Assembly: GCF_014191495.1 (NCBI RefSeq)
Contig: NZ_JACHWR010000003.1
Coordinates: 1 to 60,000, forward strand
DNA: 60,000 nt
Direction of reading: 5' to 3'
From: Nocardioides soli
GTDB taxonomy: Bacteria > Actinomycetota > Actinomycetes > Propionibacteriales > Nocardioidaceae
Positions 18,633 through 28,056 of the stretch are shown piece after piece. Positions within the stretch are counted from its first letter, which is position 1, and every line of letters starts with the position of its first letter. A program made the translations under genes and the position numbers. The notes beneath the pieces are model-generated. The model was not told the origin of the DNA. It worked only from the letters and a program-made list of their open reading frames with translations, and ran no database searches.

Positions 18633-18770
18633 ACTCAGGGTTTGGGGTCGAGTCTCGAACGTGCACATCCCACGTGAAGGAGGTTGCGGCTGTCGGCGAC
18701 GCCTGAAAACGCACCCGGTATCGACGCGCGGGTTCCATGGCGGATTCGAACCGGCGTCGCAACACTTCGG

Positions 18771-19664
18771 TCAGGAGGAGGCTAGCGCCGCGCACACAAT
18801 CTGAGTTGGGGAAGCCCATGTCAGCGTCCTTCGGGGCCGGTTGTTTGATGCGCTCCCGACCCGGCGTAGGTCGTCCGAACTGTAAGCGCGGAGGTCAGTT
18901 TCCTTAGGAAGTACTGGCGCCGGGGACCGTTGCTGCTCTCGTTGGTCGGTCGCTTCCAAGGCTTGCCGGCGTGGGAGAACACTCCCTCAGCGAAGAGCGC
19001 AGCGATCTGCTCGAGGCGTGCCATCTGGGAACCCTAATCCCACGCCAGCGTGAGCCGTGCGGCGTCAGGGAGTTCGGTCATGACGTCGTTCATGCCGGCA
19101 ACCAATTCCTCGGCGGGGCGGCAGCCGGGCAGGTGGATCAACCTGATGTAACGGCTGCGGCGACACACCAGTGTGCCATCGCGGACAGTCCTCCCCGGCC
19201 GGTGATGAGGATGCCTTCCCAGTCGCCGATCCGGAATCGTTGCTGGACCGCAAGCGGGCGGTGGTCGATCAGCACAGGGCAGGTGCAATGAACCGCGGAG
19301 TCTGCTCGTGTGCCGTCGCCGGCGCTCTCGTAGGGGCCACCCGGTACGGAGCTTGTTGGTGAGTTGCCTGCAGGCCGCCTTTCGACCCGTTGTAGAGCGC
19401 GTGGTAGATCGTTTCGTGGCACAAGTGCCAGGTTGGCCGGTCGGGAGATACTCGGTGCGGAGCCACGCGGCGATCTGCTCGGGACTCCATTCCAGGAGCA
19501 ACTTCCCTTGTGTCGCTTCCCGGAGCCCGGCTCCTGGGCTATGCGACCGCCCCGTGGTCGCTCAAGCCGCTGGCGAGCGGGAGCATGGGCGAGGTCGCCG
19601 GCCTAGCCCCGACGTCGTGTGGGGACGTGTTGCGCCGCATCTCGCGGCTAATCGTCGAAGATGC
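18771..19664 (-). pseudogene. IS30-family transposase, 3' part, frameshifted
   Basis: Minus-strand pieces in several frames give an IS30 transposase: ISREMRRNTSPHDVG at the junction (about 19620-19664), WSPEQIAAWLRTEYLPTGQP (about 19440-19500), CHETIYHALYNGSKGG, IGDWEGILITGRGGL (about 19190), AEELVAGMNDVMTELPDAAR, IAALFAEGVFSHAGKPWKRP, and finally LRAYSSDDLRRVGSASNNRP ending at a stop at 18771. DDE-type signatures are recognisable but at least four frameshifts are needed. The 5' part of the same gene continues at 24395 after removal of the IS21-A insertion. Confidence 0.85.
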
Positions 19665-19830
19665 TGTCCGTGGCCATGAAAGAGTCCCCACTGGTGGCCA
19701 GGTTGAGGTCCCCGCTGGTGGCCAGATAGAAGTCCCCACCCTTCGTGTCGTGTCGTAGCCGACGGTGAAGGCCCTGCGTGGTGACGGTGGCGGTGCCAAC
19801 CAGTCACCGAGCACCACGCAGGGGCTTCCA

Positions 19831-21356
19831 TTGAAGAACGCGAAGGAACGGATGGACGTGATTTCGGCCTACCGAGATGTAGGCACTTACCGGGGAGCGG
19901 CCGCGATCTGCGGGACGACCCACAAGACCGTCAGACGGATCATCGAGGCCCACCAGGCTGCCAGTCGGGGCGATGCGCCGGCGTCGCGGGCGGTGCGGCC
20001 CAAGAACTACGAGAGCGTGGCCGAGTTGGTCGCGGCCAGTGTGAAGAAGACCGAGGGTCGGATCAGCGCCAAGCGGTTGCTCCCGGCTGCCCGCGCGGCT
20101 GGCTATGGGGGCTCGGACCGCAACTTCCGGCGCCTGGTCGCCGAAGCAAAGTCCGCTTGGCGGCAGGGACAGGCGCGGGCCGGTGGCCGTCGTCCGGCGG
20201 TGTGGTCACCGAGCGAGGTGCTGGCGATCGACTGGGGTGAGGAGGTCGTCGCCGGCCGAAAGGTGCACGTGTTCTGCGCGGTGCTGGGTTGGTCGCGGTT
20301 CCGGTTCGTCCGCTTCGCTGCTGATGAACAGCAGGCCACCACGCTGGGCATGCTCGCGGAGTGTTTCGAGGTCCTCGGCGGGGTCCTGAAGACGGTGCTG
20401 GCCGACCGGATGGGCTGCCTGAAGGGCGGCGTGGTCGCAAACGTCGTCGTCCCGGCGCCGGACTACGTCCGGTTCGCGACCCACTACCGGTTCCGGCCCG
20501 ACTTCTGCCACACCGCAGACCCGGAGTCCAAGGGCATCGTGGAGAACCTGGTCGGCTACGCCAAGGACGACCTGCTGGTCCCGCTCGAGCTCGACGACCC
20601 CTGGGTTGGCGGCCTGGCTGGGCTCAACGCCCGAGCGCGGGTGTGGTGCGGCGAGGTCAACAGCCGCCGCCACAGCGAGATCCACGCGATCCCCATGGAG
20701 CGGCTGGAGTCGGAGCGGGAACTGCTCGCCGAGCTGCCGTCGCTGCGCCTGGAGGTGGGCGCGAAGCCGACCACGAGGAAGGTCGACAAGCTGTCCTGCA
20801 TCCGGTTCGGCTCAGCGCGCTACTCGGTCCCGAACTGCCTCATCGGGACCACCGTCACCGTCGTCGTGGACGAGCGGGAGAGGGTGCTGCGGGTCATCGA
20901 GCCGGTGACCGGCGAGGTCCATGCCGAGCACCAGCTGGTCGCGCCCGGGGAGACCAGCATCCTCGACGCCCACTACGACCGCCCCCGTCCCGACACGCCG
21001 CACCGTGGTGCGCGTCCGCGGACGCCGGTCGAGCGGGAGTTCCTGGCCCTGGGCCCGGTCGCCGAGCAGTTCCTGGTCGGCGCTGCCGCCGCGGGCGTGA
21101 CCAAGCTGGGCACCGAGATCGCCGAGATCCTCACCCTGGACGCGGCCCACGGCACTCACCGCTGCTGGCCGCACTGGAAAGAGCTGTGGCGTTCGGTCGG
21201 TCGCGCGCCGACGACGTGCGGTCAATCTTGGCCACCAACGGCCACGCCCCCCGGCCCACCGCCGCGGGGCAGGCGCTGGTGATGACGCTGCCCACGGTCC
21301 CGACCAGGTCACTGGACGCCTACCGCGTCGACGCAGACGGGGGTGAGGGAGCATGA
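19831..21356 (+). pseudogene. istA: istA of IS21-A, one frameshift near the 3' end
   Basis: DDE transposase of IS21 type. From TTG 19831: helix-turn-helix TYRGAAAICGTTHKTVRRII, catalytic residues in VLAIDWGEEV (D), KTVLADRMGC (D) and HTADPESKGIVEN (E). The main frame continues to a stop at 21282, but near 21150 the expected C-terminus switches frame: LLAALERAVAFGRSRADDVR, then PTVPTRSLDAYRVDADGGEG, ending at 21356. That stop overlaps the istB ATG (ATGA), as is normal for IS21, which shows the second frame is the true one. The same shift is present in the copy at 41 kb. Confidence 0.85.
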
Positions 21357-21927
21357 CCGCCACGGCTCCGCCGCCGCTGCCGGCCGACCTGAACGAGGGC
21401 CTGAAACGGTTGAAGATGGCCGCGATGCGTCGGCTGGCATCCGAGCTGCTGGTGACCGCGAAGACCCAACGGTGGAAGCCCGAGGAGTTCTTGCGCACCC
21501 TGGTCGAGGCCGAGATCGCCTCGCGTGATGAGTCCAACGTCCGTACCCGGATGCGGCAAGCGAGCTTCCCGGTCGCCAAGCGGCTCGAGGAGTTCGACGT
21601 CGCCGCGTCCTCGATCCCGCCCGCAACGTTCGACTACCTGGCGTCGTTGGAGTGGATCCGCGCGAGGGAGAACGTGTGCATGATCGGCCCGGCCGGCACC
21701 GGGAAGTCCCACACGCTCATCGCTGGGGATCGCCGCCGTCGAACACGGGCACCGGGTCAGGTACTTCACCGCCGCCGACCTCGTCGAGACCCTCTACCGC
21801 GGCCTGGCCGACAACTCCGTCGGGAAGGTCATCGACACCTTGTTGCGCAACGACCTCGTCCTGTGTCGACGACGCTCGAACTCTGGTCGGTTCCGACGCC
21901 CGAAAAGTGAACGGTGTGCGGGGCAGC

Positions 21928-22734
21928 CTAACCGGGCTGGTGGTCCGCGGTCTCCCGGATGCTGGGCAGTGTGTCGATGCCGCGGTTGCGCAGTCGGTAG
22001 CTGGCCCCTTTCAGGGTGAGCACATCAGCGTGGTGGACAACGCGGTCGATCATCGCGGCGGCGACGACCTGGTCACCGAACACGCCGCCCCAACCGCTGA
22101 ACGGCAGGTTCGATGTGAGGATCAGCGAGGCGTGTTCGTAGCGGCTGGACACGAGTTGGAAGAAGAGGTTCGCGGCGTCCTGCTCGAAAGGCAGGTAGCC
22201 GACCTCGTCGACGATGATCAGCCCGTAGCGTCGTAGCCGAGCCAGCTCGTTCGCGAGCTTGCCGGCGCGGTGGGCCTCGGTGAGCCGGGTGACCCATTCG
22301 GTCGCGGTCGCGAACAGCACCCGGTGACCGTGATGCGCGGCCGCTATCCCTAGCCCGGTGGCCAGATGGGTCTTGCCGGTGCCGGGCGGACCGAGCAGGA
22401 CGACGTTGCGGGCTTCGGTGAGGAACCCTCCCGATGCCAGTGCGGCGATCTGCTGACGCACGCCCGGTTGGGCGTCCCAGTCGAACTCCTCCAGCGTCTT
22501 GCGCGCAGGGAACCCGGCGGCCCGGATCCGCAACTGGGCACCCGATGCGTTGCGGGCGGCGACCTCGCGGTCGAGCACCGCGGCGAGGTACTCCTCGTGG
22601 GTCCAGCCCGCGTCGCGGGCATGGTCGGCCAGCCGGACCGCGGACTCCGTGATACGGGGCGCCTTCAACGCGGACGCCAGGTAGGTCAGCTGCTTGAGCG
22701 CCTCGGTCGCATCGCTCTTCGCCCTGCCCGCCAT
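21928..22734 (-). CDS. istB: IstB-like ATPase of IS21-B
   Basis: 268 residues, ATG 22734 overlapping the istA stop (ATGA). DnaC-like AAA+ ATPase that partners the transposase in target choice. Walker A LLGPPGTGKTHLA and Walker B LIIVDEVGYLPF, followed by SNLPFSGWGGVFGDQVVAAA (sensor region). It has the N-terminal helical domain typical of IstB (TEALKQLTYLASALKAPRI). Length is normal and no frameshift is seen. Confidence 0.93.
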   Translation of the reverse strand: MAGRAKSDATEALKQLTYLASALKAPRITESAVRLADHARDAGWTHEEYLAAVLDREVAARNASGAQLRIRAAGFPARKTLEEFDWDAQPGVRQQIAALASGGFLTEARNVVLLGPPGTGKTHLATGLGIAAAHHGHRVLFATATEWVTRLTEAHRAGKLANELARLRRYGLIIVDEVGYLPFEQDAANLFFQLVSSRYEHASLILTSNLPFSGWGGVFGDQVVAAAMIDRVVHHADVLTLKGASYRLRNRGIDTLPSIRETADHQPG

Positions 22735-24014
22735 CAGGCCACCTCCTCACCGTCGATCACGCCGTTGACAGCGCCGTCGGTCAGGCCGCCGTCGATGAGC
22801 CCGAACGCACGGTCGTAGTCAGCCAGGTCCCGCACCAGCCCCTCGTCCGGATCGGCCGCTGGTCGGGGTCGCTGGTAGTCCTCGCGCAGCACCTTCGCGG
22901 CCGCGACGTGGACAGGGTCAGTGATCGTCATGCCGCGGGCCCAGACCCGGTCATGAGCTGCGACCAGACGTCCCTCGTGGCGAACCTCGACCCGGGACAG
23001 ATCCGCGCTCACGTCGACGAACCGGCCGATCACCGCCGGGTCGACGGAGTAGTCGGATGAGTCGACGCGGACGTAGTAGTCGCGGCCGAGCCGGACCCGG
23101 TTGGCCCACCCGACCGCTGGCGGCACCGGCGGCAGGGGCAGCATCGCGGCCCGGTCGACCTCGAGCAGGTCCACCGGATGTGCCTTGATGGTGCGCACGA
23201 TCCGCGCGTTCGCGCGGGTCAGCCAGTCGCCGAACTGGGCGTTGAAGTCGGCCGGCGACGCGAACTCCCGGCCCGGCATGAAGGAGGTCTCGAAGAATCC
23301 GTTGCGGCGTTCCACCAGGCCCTTGGACTCGGGGTCGTAGGGCTTGAGCCGGACCAGTGTGGTGGCCAGGGTGCCGGTGAATGCGCCGACCCCATCGGCG
23401 TGCCGCTTGCCGCGGCCGATGCCGGCCTCGTTGTCCCAGATCAGCCGGCGCGGGACCGCGCCGAGCTGCTGGAGCAGCATCCACATGCCCAGCAGGAGGT
23501 CCTCGGTGTGCCGGGTTGGGATCATCCGCCCGACCATGAACCGGGAGTGCGCGGCCGTGATCACCAGGACCGGCAGCAGCGTCTTGGAGCCGTCTTCGAG
23601 CGGGACCTTCCTCGGCGGGAACCACAGGTCGCACTGCGCCGCATCACCCGGCAACCAGGTCAACCGGTCCGCCGGGTCGACCGGCCGATGCTCGGGCCGG
23701 AGCCGGCGAACGTTGTCGCGGAACCACGTGATCGACCCGGTCCAGCCGACCCGCTCGGCGATCACCGTCGCCGGCATATCCGGCGTCTTCGCCAGCAGCT
23801 GCCGCACCACGGGCTCAAACGGCGTGAACGACGTCGACACCGCCCGCCGCTCGTACTTCGGTGGCGCATCCGATGCCACCGCCTTGACCACGGTCGTGCG
23901 CGAGATCCCCAGCCGCGCCGCGATCTGGGCCTTCGGAACGCCCTCGCCGGCAAGCCGCCGGATCAACGCCCAGTCCTCCAAAGTGATCACTCTCCGATCG
24001 TCGCGAGTGTTCAC
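22734..24014 (-). CDS. istA: IstA transposase of IS21-B
   Basis: 426 residues, GTG start at 24014, 43 bp inside the right terminal repeat. Helix-turn-helix EGVPKAQIAARLGISRTTVV, DDE residues in LPGDAAQCDLWFPP (D), LIWDNEAGIGRG (D) and YDPESKGLVERRNGFFE (E). The C-terminal strand-rich domain has NRVRLGRDYYVRVDSSDYSV. Complete. Produces 3'-end cleavage and joining of the element together with IstB. Confidence 0.93.
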   Translation of the reverse strand: MNTRDDRRVITLEDWALIRRLAGEGVPKAQIAARLGISRTTVVKAVASDAPPKYERRAVSTSFTPFEPVVRQLLAKTPDMPATVIAERVGWTGSITWFRDNVRRLRPEHRPVDPADRLTWLPGDAAQCDLWFPPRKVPLEDGSKTLLPVLVITAAHSRFMVGRMIPTRHTEDLLLGMWMLLQQLGAVPRRLIWDNEAGIGRGKRHADGVGAFTGTLATTLVRLKPYDPESKGLVERRNGFFETSFMPGREFASPADFNAQFGDWLTRANARIVRTIKAHPVDLLEVDRAAMLPLPPVPPAVGWANRVRLGRDYYVRVDSSDYSVDPAVIGRFVDVSADLSRVEVRHEGRLVAAHDRVWARGMTITDPVHVAAAKVLREDYQRPRPAADPDEGLVRDLADYDRAFGLIDGGLTDGAVNGVIDGEEVA

Positions 24015-24394
24015 TTTTCAAGCGTCGCAACTGTTCAGTTTTCGAGCGTCGTCGACAGTCCTGGTTGACGAGCTCGGGTTCGCCCCGCTGGACGACACCG
24101 GCGCCCAGGTGCTGTTCCGGTTCGTCGCGGCCGCCTACGAACGCAGGTCACTCGGGATCGCATCCCACTGGCCGTTCGAGTCCTGGGGACGGTTCCTGCC
24201 CGAGCACACCACCGCGGTCAGCATGCTCGACCGGCTCCTGCACCACTGCCACACCGTCGTCACCGACGGCGACTCCTACCGCATGCGAGAGGCCCGGGCG
24301 AAGGGAGGAACCCGACTCAAGAACAGCGGAAACTCAGCGAAGGGTGGGGACTTTTAGTTGGCCACCAGCGGGGACCGCAACTTGGCCATTGACA

Positions 24395-24600
24395 GATGCC
24401 CGGCCAAGTCGTCTGGCGATCTCCCGTATCGAGAGCCCGTGCCGGCGCAGCGCCGCTATCCGCTGCCGCTCGAGCAGCGACAGGTACCGCTCCTGACCTC
24501 TCGCGATCGATGCGCCGAAGCGGCGGTAGCCCGGCGCGTTCGGCAGGCCACCGAAATCCAGTCTCGCGACCCATCCCGACCAGCGTGCAGGCCTCGATCG
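24395..24600 (-). pseudogene. IS30-family transposase, 5' part
   Basis: On the minus strand: LPNAPGYRRFGASIARGQER, then LSLLERQRIAALRRHGLSIR and EIARRLGRAS up to the target site gatgc. Removing IS21-A joins this to SSTISREMRRN at 19664, giving the IS30 helix-turn-helix RLGRASSTISREMRRN without a gap. The first codons and the left IS end were not defined. About 160 bp between here and the next gene hold nothing I can assign. Confidence 0.75.
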
Positions 24601-24762
24601 TGCCGACCCCCGACAGGATCAGGTGTCAGTACTCGTCCTCGACTCCCAAACGCCGCTCGCGGCCGCGTCTCGCCAACTCCATGCCCTCATCCAGCAGAGA
24701 GCGTTGCGACGTGACATGGAGCCGCGCGACGGAAGGGGGTTGAACATGCAACGAAGGCAGTT

Positions 24763-25515
24763 CTACGCGATCTGGCGCGAGATCAGCGCAGCGGTATCTC
24801 GAACAGCGGGCGCGAGTCGACGCGGATCGATCATGTTGCCCAGTCCAGCGACCGAGATCGCTGCAACAGGGAGGCCCCGTGCATCCAGGACCGGTGAAGC
24901 CGCACACACGAGCCCGACCGTTGACTCTTCCCACTCGAACGCTACGCCCATCTCGCGTGCTGTTGCGAGTTCTCGGATCAACAGTCCGGGCATTGTGATC
25001 GTTCTGGGCGTTCGTCTCTCCAGCCCCGCGTCGAGGACGGCCTGGACTTTGTCTGTCGACGAGTGGGCCAAGATGGCCTTACCAAGGCCAGTGCAATAGG
25101 CCGGCATGCGGCCGCCGGGACGCGTGGGGACTCGAGGTCCGCGTGGGCCGACCAACTTCTCCAGATATACGACGTCGGTCTGATCTAGCACCACCATGTG
25201 GACTGTGGCGCCCGTCCTCTCGCGGAGATGATCCAGGCGCGGGAGCGCTCTGTCTCTCAAGGTGCGTACTTCATTCGCAAGCTGTCCGAGTTCGAAGAGC
25301 CGCATGCCGATCTGATAACCTGTGCCGGTACGATCGACAACGCCGAGCTTGATCATCTCCTGCAGCATGCGATGGGTGGTTGCCTTCGGCATCCCTGAGC
25401 GTCGCGCGAGTTCGGTGACCCCCAGACTGGTTCCGTCCGTTGGAAAACATCCCAGCAGCGCGAATGCGCGGCTGAGTACGGAAGGGGAGAGCACGTCCCG
25501 CTGGGTGACCCGCAT
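24763..25515 (-). CDS. IclR-family transcriptional regulator
   Basis: 250 residues from ATG 25515 (TTG 25533 is six codons longer). N-terminal winged helix (about 10-75): SVLSRAFALLGCFPTDGTSL, GVTELARRSGMPKATTHRML. C-terminal GAF-like effector domain (about 85-245): TGATVHMVVLDQTDVVYLEK, MPAYCTGLGKAILAH, and near the end AAISVAGLGNMIDPRRLAPA. IclR proteins often control aromatic catabolism and bind a pathway intermediate. It is the only regulator gene seen within the catabolic segments, so it is the candidate regulator of one or both operons. It lies between remnants of IS30 and IS1380. Confidence 0.92.
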   Translation of the reverse strand: MRVTQRDVLSPSVLSRAFALLGCFPTDGTSLGVTELARRSGMPKATTHRMLQEMIKLGVVDRTGTGYQIGMRLFELGQLANEVRTLRDRALPRLDHLRERTGATVHMVVLDQTDVVYLEKLVGPRGPRVPTRPGGRMPAYCTGLGKAILAHSSTDKVQAVLDAGLERRTPRTITMPGLLIRELATAREMGVAFEWEESTVGLVCAASPVLDARGLPVAAISVAGLGNMIDPRRLAPAVRDTAALISRQIA

Positions 25516-25706
25516 TTGGATAGTGTGCCTCAACTGGCGCGCACTTGTCCCGGGATTCGGAGTCTAGCCTCGATCTTTCGTCCAGCCGCTGGCTGAGTCG
25601 TTGACCCGCTGGTTGATGAGGATCGTCGCCGGGGCATCGCCGGTCTCCGGCGCTGTGTCGCGCCGGTTCTCCGATGGCCTTGGGTCGCTGGGTCAGGGTC
25701 GCTGGG

Positions 25707-26160
25707 TCAGCCGGGTTGGAGGGCTGCCCACCCGGTGTCGAGGAGGTTGTTCCATGGCCAGTGGCGCGGCAACCGGAGCCGCCGTCGTCGCCCGGACCGG
25801 GTGATCCGTCCGGCGACCGAGAGCAGTCGTAAGCGCAGTCGCTTGGGTTCCCAGCGTCGGGCGGGGTGGTCGTGCCAGGCGAGGTTCTGGGTCCAGACGA
25901 GCAGGTCGGCGGCGAGCGCGATGATCTCGAGCCAGATCTGGTTCTGAGCGAACCCGTGAAAGGGAAGGTTCCGCAGACCGGTGTCCTTGAGGTTGCGGAT
26001 GCGGTCCTCGGCGCGGGCGCGTTGCCGGTGGCGGACTTCGAGGTCGGCGAGCCGCCAGCCCTTGGTGTTGATGGCAAAGCAGGTGATCCGCCAGCCGTCC
26101 TCGTCGGTCAACCGGAGCGGGGCTCCAGGGTGCGGGCGTTCGCGGCGGGCGATGACCCAG
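25707..26160 (-). pseudogene. IS1380-family transposase, C-terminal fragment
   Basis: On the minus strand: WVIARRERPHPGAPLRLTDE, DGWRITCFAINTKGWRLADL, RARAEDRIRNLKDTGLRNLP, FHGFAQNQIWLEIIALAADL. These are the last ~150 residues of an IS1380 transposase (usual length ~460), including the late Glu-containing ARAEDRIRNLK helix. It is cut at about 26160 by the IS256 fragment. The region between it and the IclR gene (25570-25700) holds no gene; it contains a short direct repeat GGTCGCTGGGTCAG. Confidence 0.85.
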
Positions 26161-26726
26161 CGCGGACTGGCCGGTGTTCAGCTGGCCATCTCCGACCAGC
26201 ACTCCGGTCTCGTGGCAGCGCTCAAGCGATCCTTCCAAGGCTCCGCGCACCAGCGGCGCCGAGTCCACTTCGCCCGCAACCTGCTCGCCCACGTCGCCAA
26301 GACCCACGCCGACATGGTCGCCGCAGTGTTCCGCACGATCTTCGCCCAACCCGACCCCGAGGCAGTCAACAAGGCCTGGGACGAGATCCGCGCCCAGCTC
26401 ACCAAGACGTCTCCGAAGGTCGGGCCGCTGATGGACGACGCGAAGGCCGAGGTGCTCGCGTTCACCGGCTTCCCCAAGGCCCACTGGCGCAAGATCTGGT
26501 CCACCAACCCGCTCGAGCGGGTCACAAGGAGATCAAGCGCCGCAGCCGCGTCGTGGGCATCTTCCCCAACGCCGCCGCGGTCATCAGACTGGTCGGCGCG
26601 GTCCTGATCGACATGCACGACGAGTGGATCGCTGGCGACAGCCGCTACCTCTCAGAGGAGTCCATGGCCCTGCTCACCGCGACCATGGATAATGGTGACC
26701 ACGCCGCCATCGAGAGCGGCGAGTAG
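26161..26726 (+). pseudogene. IS256-family transposase, C-terminal fragment
   Basis: Reads GVQLAISDQHSGLVAALKRS (DDE second Asp region), HFARNLLAHVAKTHADMVAA, FRTIFAQPDPEAVNKAWDEI, HWRKIWSTNPLERV. Then a frameshift at about 26520 continues as KEIKRRSRVVGIFPNAAAVI and SEESMALLTATMDNGD, with a stop at 26726. The N-terminal half is missing; the junction is with the IS1380 fragment. Not functional. Confidence 0.87.
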
Positions 26727-27261
26727 GGCACCGAGGAACCCCTCAAGGCCCACCACCCCGCGAGGCTCTGTTCATGCGCTTCACCTCGAGAGGCCGTCGG
26801 TCGCGGTCGTCGGCGACGACGGGGAAGCGGCTCACACCAGTTCATCGCTCAACGGGATCCCCGATCACTTCACGCAAGATCGCCTTCTCGGGTGTCGGCC
26901 CCGCCGCCCGCCGCTGGGTGTTCTGGGCCTCGCCCCAGCGGCCCCGGCGCACACTTCCAGCGTGCACCTCGCCCATGATGACGCCGTCCAAGCGACCCCC
27001 TGAGAACTCAAGAGTCCGGTCCGCTTCGGCCCTCTCCAACTGCTAGGCATCTGAGCCCTGGAGGCCAACGGCGCGAACGATGGAGGCGCACAATATTGCT
27101 ACGGGCGCACGAACGAAGGTGGGAAATGCCGCTGGGTCAAAGACCGCAATGACTGAGCCCCTTGTTCCACTCTCTTGAACGGGATCCTTCGCGTCGGTTC
27201 GCGACGGACCTAGGATCTTCGCAATGCCGCAGAGGCATTCCATCGCTGCGAAGGAGGGTAT
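26727..27261. other. Intergenic region upstream of the lower-pathway operon
   Basis: 535 bp. The first part is probably the non-coding right end of the IS256 copy; no terminal repeat was identified. I see no supportable gene. The second half should contain the promoter of the hydratase operon, ending with AAGGAGG at 27251-27257. Confidence 0.45.
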
Positions 27262-28056
27262 GTGGATCCGCTGGCCAGAGCCTCAGCAGCTGATCGGCTC
27301 ATGGAAGCGAATCGAACGGGGATTCCGATCGCACCGCTATCTGAGTCTCATTCCGGGATGACAATCGACGACGCGTATGCGATCCAGTTGCTGCAGGTCG
27401 ACGCGTTGCAGGCACAAGGGCGTTCGGTCCGCGGCCATAAAGTAGGGCTTACTAACTCTCGGGTGCAGGCCCAACTGGGCGTCAATCAGCCAGACTACGG
27501 TCATCTGCTGGACGACTACTTCTACCCTGAGCACCTTCCAATTCCGGTCGTTAGGTTCCTTCAACCGCGGATTGAACCAGAAATCGCATTTGTGTTGCGT
27601 GCACCACTCAGCGGTCCTGGTGTGACGGTCGTGCAGGCACTCGCGGCAGTGGATTACGTGCTGCCGGCGTTGGAAATCGTGGACTCCCGAATCGACGATT
27701 GGCGTATCACGATCGTAGATACCATCGCCGACAATGCATCTTCAGGAGCGCTCGTACTCGGCAGTAAACCGACCCTTGTCAGTGAATTGGACTTGCGCCT
27801 CGCCGGGTGCGCCCTTTTCCAGAACGGCAGCGTCGCTGCGACTGGAGCGGGTGGCGCGGTACTGGGGTCGCCGGTGAACGCGCTGGTGTGGCTTGCCAAC
27901 ACCCTCGGAGCGTTGGGAATCGCGCTTCAGCCCGGCCACGTCGTACTAACTGGCGCGGTGACCCCGATGGTGGGGGTCGGCCCGGGCGACACCATCACTG
28001 CGTCGTTCACCGGGCTCGGATCAGTGACCGCCCGGTTCACTCAGGAGACAACATGA
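27262..28056 (+). CDS. 2-hydroxypenta-2,4-dienoate hydratase
   Basis: 264 residues, GTG start just after AAGGAGG. Fumarylacetoacetase-like C-terminal fold of the BphH/MhpD/DmpE family. Motifs: RGHKVGLTNSRVQAQLGVNQ, PDYGHLLDDYFY, RIEPEIAFVL (metal-binding Glu pair), DNASSGALVLG. Adds water to 2-hydroxypenta-2,4-dienoate to give 4-hydroxy-2-oxovalerate. Its stop overlaps the next start (ATGA), the first of a chain of three such overlaps, so these four genes form a tight operon. Confidence 0.93.
   Translation: MDPLARASAADRLMEANRTGIPIAPLSESHSGMTIDDAYAIQLLQVDALQAQGRSVRGHKVGLTNSRVQAQLGVNQPDYGHLLDDYFYPEHLPIPVVRFLQPRIEPEIAFVLRAPLSGPGVTVVQALAAVDYVLPALEIVDSRIDDWRITIVDTIADNASSGALVLGSKPTLVSELDLRLAGCALFQNGSVAATGAGGAVLGSPVNALVWLANTLGALGIALQPGHVVLTGAVTPMVGVGPGDTITASFTGLGSVTARFTQETT

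Larger units (their letters stand above)
21865..24057 (-). mobile_element. IS21-B: second IS21-family element nested in istB
   Basis: 2193 bp. A 17-bp perfect terminal inverted repeat, TGTCGACGACGCTCGAA, starts at 21865 and ends at 24057 on the other strand. Subterminal repeats include GAAAAGTGAAC near each end. Target duplication gtcctg is at 21859-21864 and 24058-24063. It holds intact istA and istB on the minus strand with ATGA overlap, so it may be active. It is a different lineage from IS21-A. Confidence 0.93.
21353..24357 (+). pseudogene. istB: istB of IS21-A, frameshifted and split by IS21-B
   Basis: AAA+ helper ATPase of IS21. N-terminal part 21353-21864: LNEGLKRLKMAAMRRLASEL and Walker A GPAGTGKSHT. 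A +1 shift at about 21722 then gives LGIAAVEHGHRVRYFTAADL and KVIDTLLRNDLVL. IS21-B interrupts after LVL. The gene resumes at 24064 with VDELGFAPLDDTGAQVLFRF (Walker B VDELG) and ends AKGGDF at 24357. Joining 21864 to 24064 (one target copy removed) restores NDLVL-VDELGF exactly. The element is therefore doubly inactivated. Confidence 0.88.
19665..24394 (+). mobile_element. IS21-A: IS21-family element carrying a nested IS21-B
   Basis: Left end TGTCCGTGGCCA (19665) and right end reading TGTCAATGGCCA on the minus strand (ending 24394) are terminal inverted repeats. Each is followed by internal repeats containing GTCCCC and GGTGGCCA (three units at 19680-19740, two at the right end). Five-base direct repeats gatgc flank it (19660-19664 and 24395-24399). 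Without the nested element and its target copy it is about 2531 bp, normal for IS21. It contains istA (19831) and istB (21353), both frameshifted. It inserted in the helix-turn-helix region of the IS30 transposase. A 1671-bp partial inverted copy lies at 40989-42659. Confidence 0.9.

Noticed and set aside
24623..25099. Plus-strand frame opposite the IclR gene
   Set aside because: Shadow of the regulator; no start signal or domain.
26774..27046. 90-codon Arg/Ser-rich frame
   Set aside because: Composition typical of a non-coding frame in GC-rich DNA; probably the non-coding end of the IS256 copy.
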